From: Sulfitobacter sabulilitoris
Lineage (GTDB): Bacteria > Pseudomonadota > Alphaproteobacteria > Rhodobacterales > Rhodobacteraceae
Direction of reading: 5' to 3'
DNA length: 64,000 nt
NCBI RefSeq assembly: GCF_005887615.1
Contig: NZ_VANS01000003.1
Coordinates: forward strand, 348,204 to 412,203
Positions 50,775-60,742 of the stretch are shown here, piece by piece. The notes under the pieces are model-generated. The model made no database searches. It was not told the DNA's origin and saw nothing but the letters and a program-made list of their open reading frames with translations. Positions within the stretch are counted from its first letter, which is position 1; every line of letters begins with the position of its first letter. The translations under genes were made by a program, and so were the position numbers.

Positions 50775-52083
50775 CGCGGCCCTGACGGGCGGCGACGCGG
50801 CGCTGCCCGGCGATCCAGACGTCTTTGACGGCGCGGTCGTCGCCCATCATCAGTGTCGCGAACACCTGTTCCCAGACATCGCGCGCCTCGGCGCTGCGCT
50901 GGGCGATGGCGGGGGTCGAGGCCAGGTTGAGCACCACCAGATCCGCTTCCATCCCCGGTGCCAGCGTGCCGATGCAATCCTGCAGATGCAGGCTGCGGGC
51001 CGATCCGGCGGTCGCCAGGTACATCAGGTGCGCCGCGTGCAGGGGCGTGCCGCGCAACTGCCCGATCTCATAGGCGGCGGCCATCGTGCGCAACATCGAA
51101 AACGACGACCCGCCGCCGGTATCCGTGGCCAGCCCCGCCGGGATGCCGCGCGCCGCCAGCGCCGCCAGATCCATCAGCCCCGACCCGATGAAGGTGTTCG
51201 AGGTCGGGCAATGCACCACCGCCGCGCCGACCTCGGCCAGCCGGTCCACTTCGCGCGGCTCCAGGTGGATGGCATGGCCATAGACGCCGCGCGCGCCCAG
51301 CAGGCCATGCGCCTCGTAGGTGTCGAGGTAGTCGCGCGCCTGCGGGAAAAGATCGCGCACCCATGCGATTTCGTCGGTCTGCTCGCTCAGATGGGTCTGC
51401 ATCAGGCAATCGGGGTATTCGGCCCAGAGCGCGCCCAGGGCCTCGAGCTGGTCGGGCGTGGAGGTGGGCGAGAACCGCGGCGTGATCGCATAGCCCAACC
51501 GCCCCCGACCCTGCCAACGCGCGATCAGGGCGCGACTGTCGTCATAGGCCGACTGCGCGGTGTCGCGCAGGCCGTCGGGCGCGTTGCGGTCCATGCAGGT
51601 CTTGCCCGTCACCGCGCGCAGACCGCGCGACAGGGCCGCGTCGAAAAACGCGTCCACGCTACCGGGGTGGATGGTGGCGAAGGAACTCATCGTGGTGGTG
51701 CCGTGATCCAGCGCCAGATCGAGATAGCGGTCCGCGATGCGCGCGGCATAGGCCGGATCGGCCAGCCGCATTTCTTCGGGGAAGGTGTAGATGTTCAGCC
51801 AGTCGATCAGCCGTTTGCCCCAGCTCGCGATCATCGCGGTCTGCGGATAATGCACATGCGCATCGATGAACCCCGGAGAGATCAGCGCATCGCCGTAATC
51901 CGTCACGGCCACGTTCGGATGGTCGCGCCGCAGCGCCGCGCCGTCGCCCACCGCCGCGATCACCCCGTTCTGAACCAGCACCCCGCCGCCCGACCGGATG
52001 CGCGCGACCTCCTCCCAGGGGCGGGTCAGCGGGTTGCCCCATGTCTCGAATGTCTGGCCAAGGATCAGCGTGCTGTGTGTCAT
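50761..52083 (-). CDS. guaD: Guanine deaminase
   Basis: Converts guanine to xanthine and ammonia; cytoplasmic zinc enzyme. The 440-residue protein has the metal motif PGFIDAHVHYPQT, the guanine-specific segment RLIDWLNIYTFPEE, HLSEQTDEIAWVRDLFP, HCPTSNTFIGSGLMDLAA and the final aspartate in LATDTGGGSSFSMLRT. These place it confidently in the GuaD branch. It is convergent with the ABC permease gene and divergent from mgtE. It may feed purine nitrogen into the same nitrogen-scavenging economy as the neighbouring operon (inference). Confidence 0.93.
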   Translation of the reverse strand: MTHSTLILGQTFETWGNPLTRPWEEVARIRSGGGVLVQNGVIAAVGDGAALRRDHPNVAVTDYGDALISPGFIDAHVHYPQTAMIASWGKRLIDWLNIYTFPEEMRLADPAYAARIADRYLDLALDHGTTTMSSFATIHPGSVDAFFDAALSRGLRAVTGKTCMDRNAPDGLRDTAQSAYDDSRALIARWQGRGRLGYAITPRFSPTSTPDQLEALGALWAEYPDCLMQTHLSEQTDEIAWVRDLFPQARDYLDTYEAHGLLGARGVYGHAIHLEPREVDRLAEVGAAVVHCPTSNTFIGSGLMDLAALAARGIPAGLATDTGGGSSFSMLRTMAAAYEIGQLRGTPLHAAHLMYLATAGSARSLHLQDCIGTLAPGMEADLVVLNLASTPAIAQRSAEARDVWEQVFATLMMGDDRAVKDVWIAGQRRVAARQGRVSRR

Positions 52084-52207
52084 GGCCCGTCTTTAGGCCG
52101 ACGCGCGGCCGCGGTAAATCGAAGCCTGCGCAAAAAACGCATCAGGCGGCGGATTGTAACCGCTCCGGCGCCCGACTAAGGTCCGGCCCAAAGCGAAAGG
52201 GTGTGTG

Positions 52208-53608
52208 ATGAGCGACCAGTCAACCGAAGCCGAGCAGGATCGCGACGCGCGCGAGGACGAGGCATATACCCTGTCGCAAAAGGACATCAGCGCGATCCTC
52301 TATGCGGTGGAGATCGACGACGCCGCCAAGCTGACGGAACTGATGGAGCCGCTGCACGCCGCCGACATCGCCGACCTTCTGGAGCAGATCAGCGGCTATG
52401 ACCGGTCGCGGCTGATCCGGCTCTACGATCGTGAATTCGACGGCGAAATCCTGTCCGAACTCGACGAATCGATCCGCGAGGAAGTCATCGCGATCCTGAC
52501 CCCGCAGGTGCTGGCCGAAGCGGTCCGCGACATGGACAGCGACGATGTCGTCGATCTGGTCGAAGACCTCGACGACACGCAGCAGGCCGCGGTTCTGGAT
52601 GCGCTCGAGGACAGCGACCGGGTGGCGGTGCAGCAGGCGCTGTCCTATCCGGAATATTCCGCCGGCCGCCTGATGCAGCGCGAGGTCGTGATGGCGCCCG
52701 AGCACTGGACCGTGGGCCAGGCCATCGATTACCTGCGCGCCACCCCCGAAGAGGAACTGCCCGACCAGTTCTATCACGTCATCATGATCGATCCGCGCCT
52801 GCACCCCATCGGCAACGTGACGCTGGGCAAGCTGATGCGCACCAAGCGCGCCACCCGCCTGATCGACATCATGGAGGACACCTTCAAGGTCTTTACCGCG
52901 ACCCAGCCCGAAGCCGACGTCGCCTATGCGTTCAACCAGTATCACCTGATTTCCGCGCCGGTCGTCGACGACGAGGGGCGGCTGATCGGCGTCATCACCA
53001 TCGACGACGCGATGTCGGTGCTGGACGAGGAACACGAGGAGGACATCCTGCGCCTTGCCGGCGTCGGCGAAGGCTCGCTGTCGGACCGCGTGATGGAAAC
53101 CACCAAGCAGCGCCTGCCGTGGCTGGCCGTGAACCTTGTGACCGCGATTGCCGCGTCGATGGTCATCTCGCAGTTCGAGGCGGCGATCGCGCAGCTTGTC
53201 GCGCTGGCCGTCCTGATGCCGATCGTGGCGTCGATGGGCGGCAACGCGGGCACCCAATCGCTGACCGTGGCGGTGCGCGCCATCGCCACGCGCGACCTGA
53301 CGGGCGCCAACGTCTGGCGGGTGATCCGGCGCGAAGTGCTGGTGGGGCTGGTCAACGGTATCATTTTCGCGGTGATCATGGGCATTGTCGGTGTCGTCTG
53401 GTTCGGCTCGCCCAGCCTGGGTTACGTGATCGCCGCGGCGATGGTGATCAATCTCGTGGTCGCGGGGCTTGCGGGCACGGCGATCCCGGTCATCCTCGAA
53501 CGCGTGGGCGTGGACCCGGCGCTGGCCTCGGGGGCCTTCGTGACGACGGTCACGGACGTGGTGGGCTTCTTCGCCTTCCTGGGCCTTGCGGCGGCTGTCT
53601 TGCTATGA
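52208..53608 (+). CDS. mgtE: Magnesium transporter MgtE
   Basis: Mg2+-gated channel, 466 residues. The N-terminal superhelical domain (ISAILYAVEIDDAAKLTELMEPLHAADIADLLEQI) is followed by a CBS pair (about 155-280, including GNVTLGKLM and LIGVITIDDAMSVL). A C-terminal membrane domain of five helices comes next, with the pore signature MPIVASMGGNAGTQSLTV. The ATG at 52208 is preferred over an in-frame GTG three bases upstream; GAAAGGG precedes it. The stop overlaps the start of the cyclo-ligase gene. Confidence 0.96.
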   Translation: MSDQSTEAEQDRDAREDEAYTLSQKDISAILYAVEIDDAAKLTELMEPLHAADIADLLEQISGYDRSRLIRLYDREFDGEILSELDESIREEVIAILTPQVLAEAVRDMDSDDVVDLVEDLDDTQQAAVLDALEDSDRVAVQQALSYPEYSAGRLMQREVVMAPEHWTVGQAIDYLRATPEEELPDQFYHVIMIDPRLHPIGNVTLGKLMRTKRATRLIDIMEDTFKVFTATQPEADVAYAFNQYHLISAPVVDDEGRLIGVITIDDAMSVLDEEHEEDILRLAGVGEGSLSDRVMETTKQRLPWLAVNLVTAIAASMVISQFEAAIAQLVALAVLMPIVASMGGNAGTQSLTVAVRAIATRDLTGANVWRVIRREVLVGLVNGIIFAVIMGIVGVVWFGSPSLGYVIAAAMVINLVVAGLAGTAIPVILERVGVDPALASGAFVTTVTDVVGFFAFLGLAAAVLL

Positions 53609-54186
53609 GCCCGCTGGCCCTGCGCAAATCCGCCGCCCGCGCGGCGGCGCTGGACCGGCGCAGGCTGGCGCATGCCGCAGCCTCGCGCGATACCGCGGCG
53701 GGCGTCCTGTCCGAAGTGCTGGCGGGATACCGCGGCGTGCCCGTGTCGGGCTACATGCCGATGCGGTGCGAAATCGACCCGCTGCCCGCGATGGCCGAAG
53801 CGGCGGCCCACGGTCCCGTCGGCGTGCCCGTGATCATGGCCAAGGCGTCACCGCTCCAATTCGCCCGCTGGGAACCGGACATGCCGATGGTCACAGGCAC
53901 CTTCGGCGCGCAGGTTCCGGCCGCGCCCGAGTTTTTCGAACCCGAACTGCTGATCGTGCCGCTGATGGCGTTCGACCGCGCAGGCGGGCGGCTGGGCTAT
54001 GGCGGCGGCTTCTATGACCGGACGCTGGAACTCCTGCGCGCACGGCGGCCGACGCTGGCCATCGGCTTCGCCTTTGCCGCGCAGGAAATGGACGACCTGC
54101 CGCAAGAGGCGACGGATCAGCTTCTGGACATGATCGTGACCGAAAGCGGCGTGATCGAGATCGACCGGACTTCGGCAAAGGGTTAG
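53605..54186 (+). CDS. 5-formyltetrahydrofolate cyclo-ligase
   Basis: Converts 5-formyl-THF to 5,10-methenyl-THF with ATP. The 193-residue protein has a basic N-terminal helix (LRKSAARAAALDRRRLAH), the substrate loop YMPMRCEIDP, and the C-terminal nucleotide motif LGYGGGFYDRTLELL. The ATG lies in an ATGA overlap with mgtE; the open frame running upstream into mgtE is not coding. 6S RNA often lies beside this gene in proteobacteria, but the 103-base gap downstream is too short for it. Confidence 0.93.
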   Translation: MSPLALRKSAARAAALDRRRLAHAAASRDTAAGVLSEVLAGYRGVPVSGYMPMRCEIDPLPAMAEAAAHGPVGVPVIMAKASPLQFARWEPDMPMVTGTFGAQVPAAPEFFEPELLIVPLMAFDRAGGRLGYGGGFYDRTLELLRARRPTLAIGFAFAAQEMDDLPQEATDQLLDMIVTESGVIEIDRTSAKG

Positions 54187-54289
54187 GCGGCCCGCGGCGA
54201 CACCGCGCCCGCCGCCCCCATGACCTCATGGCACAGAAAATGTCGATCCGCCCTTGCCGCGGGGCGCGGCGCGCCCTACCCATCACGCC

Positions 54290-55102
54290 ATGAGATTATT
54301 GTTTCTGGGCGATGTCATGGGCCGCGCAGGTCGCCGCGCGATTACCGAGAACCTGGCCCGCTTGCGGACCGGGTGGAAGCTCGACTTCATCGTGGTCAAC
54401 GGTGAGAACGCCACCTCGGGCGCGGGGTTGTCGGGGGCGCATGCGAAAACCCTGCTGGACGCGGGCGCCGATTGCCTGACGCTGGGCGATCATGCCTTCG
54501 ATCAAAAGGACATGCTGCGTTTTATCGAACAAGAGCCGCGCGTGATCCGCCCGCTGAATTTCTCGAAAACCGCGCCGGGCAAGGGCGCGCGGATGTTCAC
54601 CACCAAGACCGGGAAAAAAGTGCTGGTGGCCCAGGCGTTGGGCCAGGTCTTCATGAAACGGCCCTTCGACGATCCGTTCTCGGCGCTGGACCCGGTGCTG
54701 AAAACGCATCCCCTGGGCGGACTGGCCAACGCGGTAATCGTCGACATGCACTGCGAGGCGACTTCGGAGAAGATGGCGATGGGCCATTTCTGCGACGGCC
54801 GCGCCAGCCTGGTGGTGGGCACCCATACCCATGTGCCGACCTCGGACGCGATGATCCTGCCCGGCGGCACCGGCTACCTGACCGATGCGGGCATGTGCGG
54901 CGACTACAATTCGGTGATCGGCATGGACAAGGCCGAACCCCTGCGCCGGTTCATCACCGGCATGCCCAAGGAACGGTTCACCCCCGCCAACGGCGAGGCG
55001 ACCCTGTCGGGCGTCTATGTCGAGACCGACGACCGCACCGGCCGCGCCACGCGCATCGCGATGGTGCGCGACGGCGGGCTGCTGCAAGCGGCGGCGCCCT
55101 GA
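54290..55102 (+). CDS. TIGR00282-family metallophosphoesterase (YmdB-like)
   Basis: A 270-residue metal-dependent phosphodiesterase. Bacillus YmdB hydrolyses 2',3'-cAMP and affects RNA decay. Metal-site motifs are LLFLGDVMGRAGRRA (Asp8), VVNGENATSGAG (Asn, Glu), LTLGDHAFD, VDMHCEATSEK and VVGTHTHVPT. The ATG at 54290 is chosen because homology starts at MRLLFLGDV. The EamA-type transporter gene follows by 4 bases. Confidence 0.93.
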   Translation: MRLLFLGDVMGRAGRRAITENLARLRTGWKLDFIVVNGENATSGAGLSGAHAKTLLDAGADCLTLGDHAFDQKDMLRFIEQEPRVIRPLNFSKTAPGKGARMFTTKTGKKVLVAQALGQVFMKRPFDDPFSALDPVLKTHPLGGLANAVIVDMHCEATSEKMAMGHFCDGRASLVVGTHTHVPTSDAMILPGGTGYLTDAGMCGDYNSVIGMDKAEPLRRFITGMPKERFTPANGEATLSGVYVETDDRTGRATRIAMVRDGGLLQAAAP

Positions 55103-55106
55103 GGCC

Positions 55107-56036
55107 ATGACGCGGCGCGAGGTCGTGATCTTTTGCGCCGTGCTCGTGGTGCTGGGCGCGGGGTGGGGCATCACGCAGCCCCTGACCAAGATCGCCGTCA
55201 GCACCGGCTACGGACACTTCGGGCTGGTGTTCTGGCAACTGGCGATCGGCGCGGCGCTGATGGCGGCGATCTGCGCGCTGCGCGGCATCTCGCTGCCGTT
55301 TGCGCGGCGCCACCTGCGGCTATACCTGCTGCTGGCGATGATCGGCACCATCCTGCCCAACACCGCGTCGTACCAGGCCGCGGTGCATGTTCCCTCCGGC
55401 ATCCTGTCGATCCTGCTGTCGATGATCCCGATGTTCGCCTTTCCCATCGCTCTGGCCCTGGGGCTTGACCGGTTCAGCCTGCGGCGTCTGGCGGGGTTGC
55501 TGGCCGGGCTGTGCGGCGTGCTGCTGATCGTGGCGCCGGGGGTGGCGCTGCCCGGTGACGTCGCGGTGTTCTGGGTGTTCGTCGCGCTCATCGCCGGGGC
55601 TTTCTATGCCGTCGAGGGCAACGTGGTCGCCAAGTGGGGCACCGAGGGGCTGAACCCCATCCAGGTGCTTTATGGCGCGTCGCTGGTGGGGGCCGTGATC
55701 ATGGCCCCGGTGGCCTGGGTGTCAGGCCAATGGATCGATCCGCGCCCGCCGCTCGACCCGCAGCAATGGGCGCTGGTGGGGTCGTCGGTGGCGCATGTTC
55801 TGGTCTATGCGGGCTATGTCTGGCTGGTTGGGCGCGCCGGCCCGGTCTTTGCGGTGCAGGTCAGCTACTTCGTCACCGGCTTCGGCATCCTCTGGGCCAA
55901 GCTCATCCTGGGCGAGGCCTATTCGCCCTTTGTCTGGGCCGCGCTGGCGATGATGTTCGCGGGGCTCTACCTCGTGCAGCCGCGCCCGCACGCCACGCTT
56001 GCCCAAGGCAGGGCGATCGGCGACACTGCGCCCTGA
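55107..56036 (+). CDS. EamA/DMT-family transporter
   Basis: A 309-residue inner-membrane protein with ten predicted helices in two EamA repeats. The first starts at VVIFCAVLVVLGAGWGITQPLTK, and the second begins around FWVFVALIAGAFYAVEGNVV. The conserved helix end SILLSMIPMFAFPIAL is present. The family exports metabolites or amino acids. The substrate is unknown. It is probably co-transcribed with the phosphoesterase gene. Confidence 0.88.
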   Translation: MTRREVVIFCAVLVVLGAGWGITQPLTKIAVSTGYGHFGLVFWQLAIGAALMAAICALRGISLPFARRHLRLYLLLAMIGTILPNTASYQAAVHVPSGILSILLSMIPMFAFPIALALGLDRFSLRRLAGLLAGLCGVLLIVAPGVALPGDVAVFWVFVALIAGAFYAVEGNVVAKWGTEGLNPIQVLYGASLVGAVIMAPVAWVSGQWIDPRPPLDPQQWALVGSSVAHVLVYAGYVWLVGRAGPVFAVQVSYFVTGFGILWAKLILGEAYSPFVWAALAMMFAGLYLVQPRPHATLAQGRAIGDTAP

Positions 56037-56069
56037 GTTCACCGAAGACAGAGCGAGCACCCCCCGGAC

Positions 56070-57848
56070 ATGCCCTTTATCGAGCTATCGCCCATGGTTG
56101 GCGCAGTCGCCTCGCTTGTCGTGGTGGTGGTCATGTTCACGCTCTTCGTGCGCGAGACCTTTCCCACCGAGGTCGTGGCCATCGCCGGTGTCGCGCTGAT
56201 GCTGGGCCTTGGCGTGCTGCCCTATGACGATGCGCTGGTGGTCCTCAGCAATCCGGCACCCTGGACCATTGCGGCGATGTTCATCGTGATGGGCGCGCTG
56301 GTGCGCACCGGCGCGCTGGATGTGCTGACGCGAATGGCCGAACGCTATGCCAAGACCCATCCGCGCTCTGCCGTGGCGGGCGTGATCCTGACGGTGATGG
56401 CCGCATCGGCCATCATGAACAATACCCCCGTGGTGGTGGTGATGATCCCGGTGGTCGTGCAACTGAGCCAGACGCTGGAGACCAAGGCGTCGCGGCTGCT
56501 CATTCCGCTCAGCTATGCGGCGATCATGGGGGGCTCGCTCACGCTGATCGGCACCTCGACCAACCTGCTGGTCGACGGCGTCGCGCGCGGCCAGGGGCTC
56601 GATCCCTTCGGCATCTTCGAAATCCTTCCGATCGGCCTCGTGGTCTGTGTCTGGGGGCTGATCTACATGACCGTTCTGGGGCCCAAACTGCTGCCCGAGC
56701 GCGACAGCATGGCCAACATGCTCAGCGACAAGTCCAAGATGAAGTTCTTCACCGAGGCGGTGATCCCCCCCGACAGCAACCTGATCGGGCGCGAGGTGAC
56801 GGGGGTGCAGCTTTTCAAGCGCGACGGCGTGCGGCTGATCGACGTGGTGCGCGGCGATCAGTCGCTGCGCCGCAACCTGGCGGATGTCAGGTTGCAGGTC
56901 GGCGACCGCGTGGTGCTGCGCACGCAGATGACCGAACTTCTGAGCCTGCAATCCAACAAGGAACTCAAGCGCGTCGATCAGGTTTCGGCGGTGGAGACGA
57001 CGACCGTCGAGGTGCTGATCACGCCCGGCTGCAAGATGGTGGGCCGAAGCCTCGGGTCGCTGCGCCTGCGGCGGCGCTACGGGGTTTATCCGCTGGCCGT
57101 GCACCGCCGGAACCAGAACATCGGCCGGCAGCTTGACGACCTGGTGGTCAAGATCGGCGACACGCTGCTGCTGGAAGGCGCGCCGGAGGACATCCAGCGG
57201 CTGGCGGCCGACATGGACATGGTCGATGTCTCGCATCCCTCGAGCCGCGCGTTTCGCCGCGGCCATGCGCCGATCGCCATCGGCGCGCTGGTGGGGATCG
57301 TGGCGCTGGCGGCGCTGAACGTGGCGCCGATCCTGTTGCTGGCGGTGCTGGCGGTGGCGATCGTGCTGGTCACCCGCTGCATCGACGCGGACGAGGCGTT
57401 TTCCTTTATCGACGGGCGCTTGCTGGCGTTGATCTTTTCGATGCTCGCGGTGGGTGCCGGGTTGCAGAGTTCGGGGGCCATCGCGCTGGTGGTGGACTCC
57501 ATCTCGCCCGGGCTCGAGACGATGCCGCCGGCGCTGGTGGTCTTCGTGGTGTTCCTGTTGACGACGATCCTGACCGAGATCGTCAGCAACAACGCGGTGG
57601 CCGTGATCATGACGCCCCTGGCCATCGGGCTGGGAATGGCGCTCGGCCTTGATCCGCGCCCGCTGGTGGTGGCGGTGATGATCGCCGCCTCCTGCGCCTT
57701 TGCCACCCCGATCGGATACCAGACCAACACGCTGGTCTATGGCCCGGGTGGGTACAAGTTCACCGATTTCATGCGCATCGGCATCCCGCTGAACCTGACG
57801 ATGTCGATCCTTGTGTCGGTGATCATCCCGTTCATTTGGCCGCTCTAG
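56070..57848 (+). CDS. SLC13/ArsB-type permease with two TrkA-C (RCK_C) domains
   Basis: A 592-residue membrane protein. N-terminal helices (about 8-200) are interrupted by a cytoplasmic region at about 220-390 with two RCK_C-like domains (RDGVRLIDVVRGDQ and RRRYGVYPLAVHRRNQ). C-terminal helices carry the signature ATPIGYQTNTLVYGPGGYKF. The SNNAVAVIMTPLA motif is typical of the divalent anion:Na+ symporter family. Sulfate and dicarboxylates are known substrates of relatives. It is convergent with a paralogue of the same length. Confidence 0.9.
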   Translation: MPFIELSPMVGAVASLVVVVVMFTLFVRETFPTEVVAIAGVALMLGLGVLPYDDALVVLSNPAPWTIAAMFIVMGALVRTGALDVLTRMAERYAKTHPRSAVAGVILTVMAASAIMNNTPVVVVMIPVVVQLSQTLETKASRLLIPLSYAAIMGGSLTLIGTSTNLLVDGVARGQGLDPFGIFEILPIGLVVCVWGLIYMTVLGPKLLPERDSMANMLSDKSKMKFFTEAVIPPDSNLIGREVTGVQLFKRDGVRLIDVVRGDQSLRRNLADVRLQVGDRVVLRTQMTELLSLQSNKELKRVDQVSAVETTTVEVLITPGCKMVGRSLGSLRLRRRYGVYPLAVHRRNQNIGRQLDDLVVKIGDTLLLEGAPEDIQRLAADMDMVDVSHPSSRAFRRGHAPIAIGALVGIVALAALNVAPILLLAVLAVAIVLVTRCIDADEAFSFIDGRLLALIFSMLAVGAGLQSSGAIALVVDSISPGLETMPPALVVFVVFLLTTILTEIVSNNAVAVIMTPLAIGLGMALGLDPRPLVVAVMIAASCAFATPIGYQTNTLVYGPGGYKFTDFMRIGIPLNLTMSILVSVIIPFIWPL

Positions 57849-57893
57849 GCCGGTCTGGACAGGCGCGGCTGCGCCGCAAGACATGCCCCGTCC

Positions 57894-57910
57894 AAATGGC
57901 TCCGCCATTT
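57894..57910. terminator. Symmetric hairpin in the convergent gap
   Basis: AAATGGC and GCCATTT form a perfect seven-base stem around TCC, between the two convergent permease genes (57849-57941). The A and T runs are short, so a bidirectional terminator is only possible. Confidence 0.35.
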
Positions 57911-57941
57911 CTCCGGCAGGGCCCCAGTGCGGCGGATCGGC

Positions 57942-59720
57942 CTACAAGGGCCAGACGACAAGAATGGTGGGAATGGACACCGCGATCACGATCACTTCGA
58001 GCGGCAGGCCCATGCGCCAGTAGTCGCCGAAGCCGTAGCCGCCCGGCCCGAGGATCAGGGTGTTGTTCTTGTGACCGATCGGGGTGAGGAACGCGCTGGA
58101 GGCGGCCACCGCCACCGCCATCAGGAAAGGGTCGGGCGACACGCCCAATGATTGCGCCATCTGGATGCCGACGGGGGCCGCGACGATGGTCGTCGCGGTG
58201 TTGTTGAGCACATCCGACAGTGACATCGTCACCACCATCAGCACCGTGAGCACGGCCCAGGCCGGCAATCCGCCGGTCCAGCGCACCAGCGCACCGGCGA
58301 TGAGTTCCGTGCCCCCCGAGGTTTCGAGCGCCGCGCCCAGCGGGATCATCGACCCGAGAAGGACGATGACGGGCCATTCGATATGGCTGTAGAGTTCCGA
58401 CAGGGGCACGATCCGGGCCAGGACATAGGCGACAACCACCAGACCCAGCGCGACGGGCAGGTACACCAGGCCGAAACTGGCCGCCGCCACCGCCGCGCCG
58501 AAGAGGCCGATGGCCAGCCAGACCTTGCGGTTTTCGGTGACCGCCAGCCCGCGATCGGCCAGCGGCAGCACGCCCAGCCAGTCGGTCACGTCCGGCGCGG
58601 TGTCGCGCGGCACCAGCAGCAGCAGGATGTCGCCGGGCTGCAACACGGTGCGCCGCAGGCCTTGGGTGATGTTCTGGCCCCTGCGCGACAGCCCCATGAG
58701 CACGGTCCGCTGCCGCCAGGCCAGCCCCACCGCCTGGGCCGTCTTGCCGTTCAGGCGCGAGGTTTCGGTCACCACGACCTCGATGATCTCGACCCCTTCG
58801 CCGTCCGCATGCAGTTGTTCCTCGCGGCGGGCGTCGGCCATCGCGAGGTCCAGCGCGGTACGGAATTCGTCGAGCGCATCCGGCGTTGCCTCGAGAACCA
58901 GCGCATCGCCGGCCTTGAGCGGGACGTTGCGCGCTTGGCCGTAGCGCCGGTTGCCGTCGCGGATCAGACCGATGATCGCGACGTCCGACTTCTCTGCGGT
59001 GTCGGAGAGTTCGGCCAGCCGTTTGCCGATGGCGCGGTTGCCTTCGGGCACGGTGAGTTCGGCGATATAGGGCGACAGGTCTTCGGGTTGCAGGAAGGCA
59101 TCGCCGCGCAGCGGGATGAGCCGCCACCCGATCAATGCGACGAAGACCAGGCCGGCCAGCGCCGCCGCACCGCCGACCGGGGCGAAATCGAACATCGAGA
59201 ACGGCGCGCCGAGGGCGTCTTCGCGGATCGCGGCGATGATTATGTTGGGCGGCGTTCCGATCAGCGTCACCATTCCGCCGAGGATCGTGGCAAAGCTGAG
59301 CGGCATGAGCGTAAGCCCCGGCACCCGGCCCGCCTTGCGGGCGGTCTGCAGGTCCACGGGCATCAACAGCGCCAGCGCCGCGACGTTGTTCATGAACGCC
59401 GAGAGCACGCCGCCGATGGCGCCCATCAGCGTGATATGCCCGGCAAGGCTGCGGCTGCTGTCGATAATCGTCCGGGTGATCAGCAGCACCGCGCCCGACC
59501 GCACCAGCCCCGCCGACACCACCAGCACCAGCGCCACCACCAGCGTCGCGGGGTGGCCAAAGCCGGAAAAGGCGTCCTTGGTCGGGACCACGCCCAGAAC
59601 GACACCGGCCATCAGAGCCGAGAACGCAACGATATCGTAGCGAAATCGTCCCCAGATCAGAAAGACGAAAACCGCGCCGAAAAGCGAAAAAAGGATGATC
59701 TGGTCCTGGGTCATGCCCAT
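57942..59720 (-). CDS. SLC13/ArsB-type permease with TrkA-C domains, paralogue
   Basis: A 592-residue symporter-like protein of the same design as its convergent neighbour: N-terminal helices with [12 protein letters not shown] and [17 protein letters not shown], a cytoplasmic double RCK_C region (about 205-380), and C-terminal helices with [13 protein letters not shown] and the signature [20 protein letters not shown]. The start is MGMTQDQ at 59720; Met3 at 59714 is nearly as likely because no clear ribosome site separates them. The open frame upstream is not coding. A sulfate or organic anion importer is plausible. Confidence 0.88.
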   Translation of the reverse strand: MGMTQDQIILFSLFGAVFVFLIWGRFRYDIVAFSALMAGVVLGVVPTKDAFSGFGHPATLVVALVLVVSAGLVRSGAVLLITRTIIDSSRSLAGHITLMGAIGGVLSAFMNNVAALALLMPVDLQTARKAGRVPGLTLMPLSFATILGGMVTLIGTPPNIIIAAIREDALGAPFSMFDFAPVGGAAALAGLVFVALIGWRLIPLRGDAFLQPEDLSPYIAELTVPEGNRAIGKRLAELSDTAEKSDVAIIGLIRDGNRRYGQARNVPLKAGDALVLEATPDALDEFRTALDLAMADARREEQLHADGEGVEIIEVVVTETSRLNGKTAQAVGLAWRQRTVLMGLSRRGQNITQGLRRTVLQPGDILLLLVPRDTAPDVTDWLGVLPLADRGLAVTENRKVWLAIGLFGAAVAAASFGLVYLPVALGLVVVAYVLARIVPLSELYSHIEWPVIVLLGSMIPLGAALETSGGTELIAGALVRWTGGLPAWAVLTVLMVVTMSLSDVLNNTATTIVAAPVGIQMAQSLGVSPDPFLMAVAVAASSAFLTPIGHKNNTLILGPGGYGFGDYWRMGLPLEVIVIAVSIPTILVVWPL

Positions 59721-59929
59721 GCGCTTACACCCATTGCGGCGGGCCGTCATCGACAATTCTTGCCCTGGGCCTGCGGGGGGCGCGCGGGCGGGCCCGGTGC
59801 CAGGGCGGGCGACTGTGGGCACCGGCCGCAGGACGCGGCCGCGCCAATGGCCCAGCGCGACGCAGACGCTTGCGGCTTGTGCGCGGGCTGGATATGACAA
59901 GGCCAAATTTTCGCAGATCGGAGCGTCCA

Positions 59930-60670
59930 ATGGCCGGCCATTCAAAATGGGCAAATATCCAGCACCGCAAGAACCGTCAGGATTCGGTGCGATCCAAGCT
60001 GTTTTCCAAGCTTGCCAAGGAAATCACCGTGGCCGCCAAGATGGGCGACCCCGACCCCGACAAGAACCCGCGCCTGCGCCTTGCGGTGAAGGAGGCGAAA
60101 TCGCAATCCGTGCCCAAGGACGTGATCGACCGCGCGATCAAGAAGTCGCAGGTCGGCGAGGGCGAGGATTACGAGGAGATCCGCTACGAGGGCTATGGGC
60201 CGAACGGGGTCGCGGTGATCGTCGAGGCGATGACCGACAACCGCAACCGGACTGCGTCGAACGTGCGCTCGACCTTCACCAAGAACGGCGGCAACCTGGG
60301 CGAGACCGGCAGCGTCGGGTTCATGTTCGACCGCAAGGGCGAAATCGAATATCCCGCCGAGGTGGGCGATGCCGACACCGTCCTGATGGCCGCCATCGAG
60401 GCGGGGGCCGAGGATGTCGAGAGCACGGAGGAAGGCCACACGATCTGGTGCGCGGATACCGACCTCAACGAGGTGGCAACGGCGCTCGAGGCGGAGCTGG
60501 GCGAGAGTAACTCGACCAAGCTGGTGTGGAAGCCGACGACCACGACCGAGATGGACCTGGAGAACATGGAAAAGCTGATGAAGCTGGTCGATGCACTGGA
60601 AGACGACGATGACGTGCAGCGCGTGACGACCAATTTCGAGGCCTCCGACGAGGTGATGGCGCAACTTTGA
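59930..60670 (+). CDS. yebC: YebC/PmpR-family protein
   Basis: A 246-residue protein of the YebC/TACO1 family, described as a transcription regulator and, more recently, as a factor that helps ribosomes through difficult sequences. The N-terminus [19 protein letters not shown] is the family hallmark. [27 protein letters not shown] and [19 protein letters not shown] follow. GGAG precedes the ATG at 59930. No ruvC or ruvA gene, frequent neighbours elsewhere, is seen. Confidence 0.96.
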   Translation: MAGHSKWANIQHRKNRQDSVRSKLFSKLAKEITVAAKMGDPDPDKNPRLRLAVKEAKSQSVPKDVIDRAIKKSQVGEGEDYEEIRYEGYGPNGVAVIVEAMTDNRNRTASNVRSTFTKNGGNLGETGSVGFMFDRKGEIEYPAEVGDADTVLMAAIEAGAEDVESTEEGHTIWCADTDLNEVATALEAELGESNSTKLVWKPTTTTEMDLENMEKLMKLVDALEDDDDVQRVTTNFEASDEVMAQL

Positions 60671-60742
60671 CACACCCCCCCCCCGGCCCGGTCCGTTGGC
60701 AAGGGGGGGCAGGGCCAGCGGCACGCCGGACGGCGCTTGCGT

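Noticed and set aside
54187-54289. Possible 6S RNA beside the 5-formyl-THF cyclo-ligase gene
   Set aside because: The gap is about 100 bases, too short for 6S RNA, and the upstream side overlaps mgtE.
56085-57908. 607-codon open frame antisense to the SLC13-type permease gene
   Set aside because: The product is His/Gln/Asp/Arg-rich and hydrophilic with no motif; the plus strand encodes a well-supported membrane protein.
58383-59897. 504-codon open frame antisense to the second permease gene
   Set aside because: Same reason: low-complexity shadow of a supported gene.
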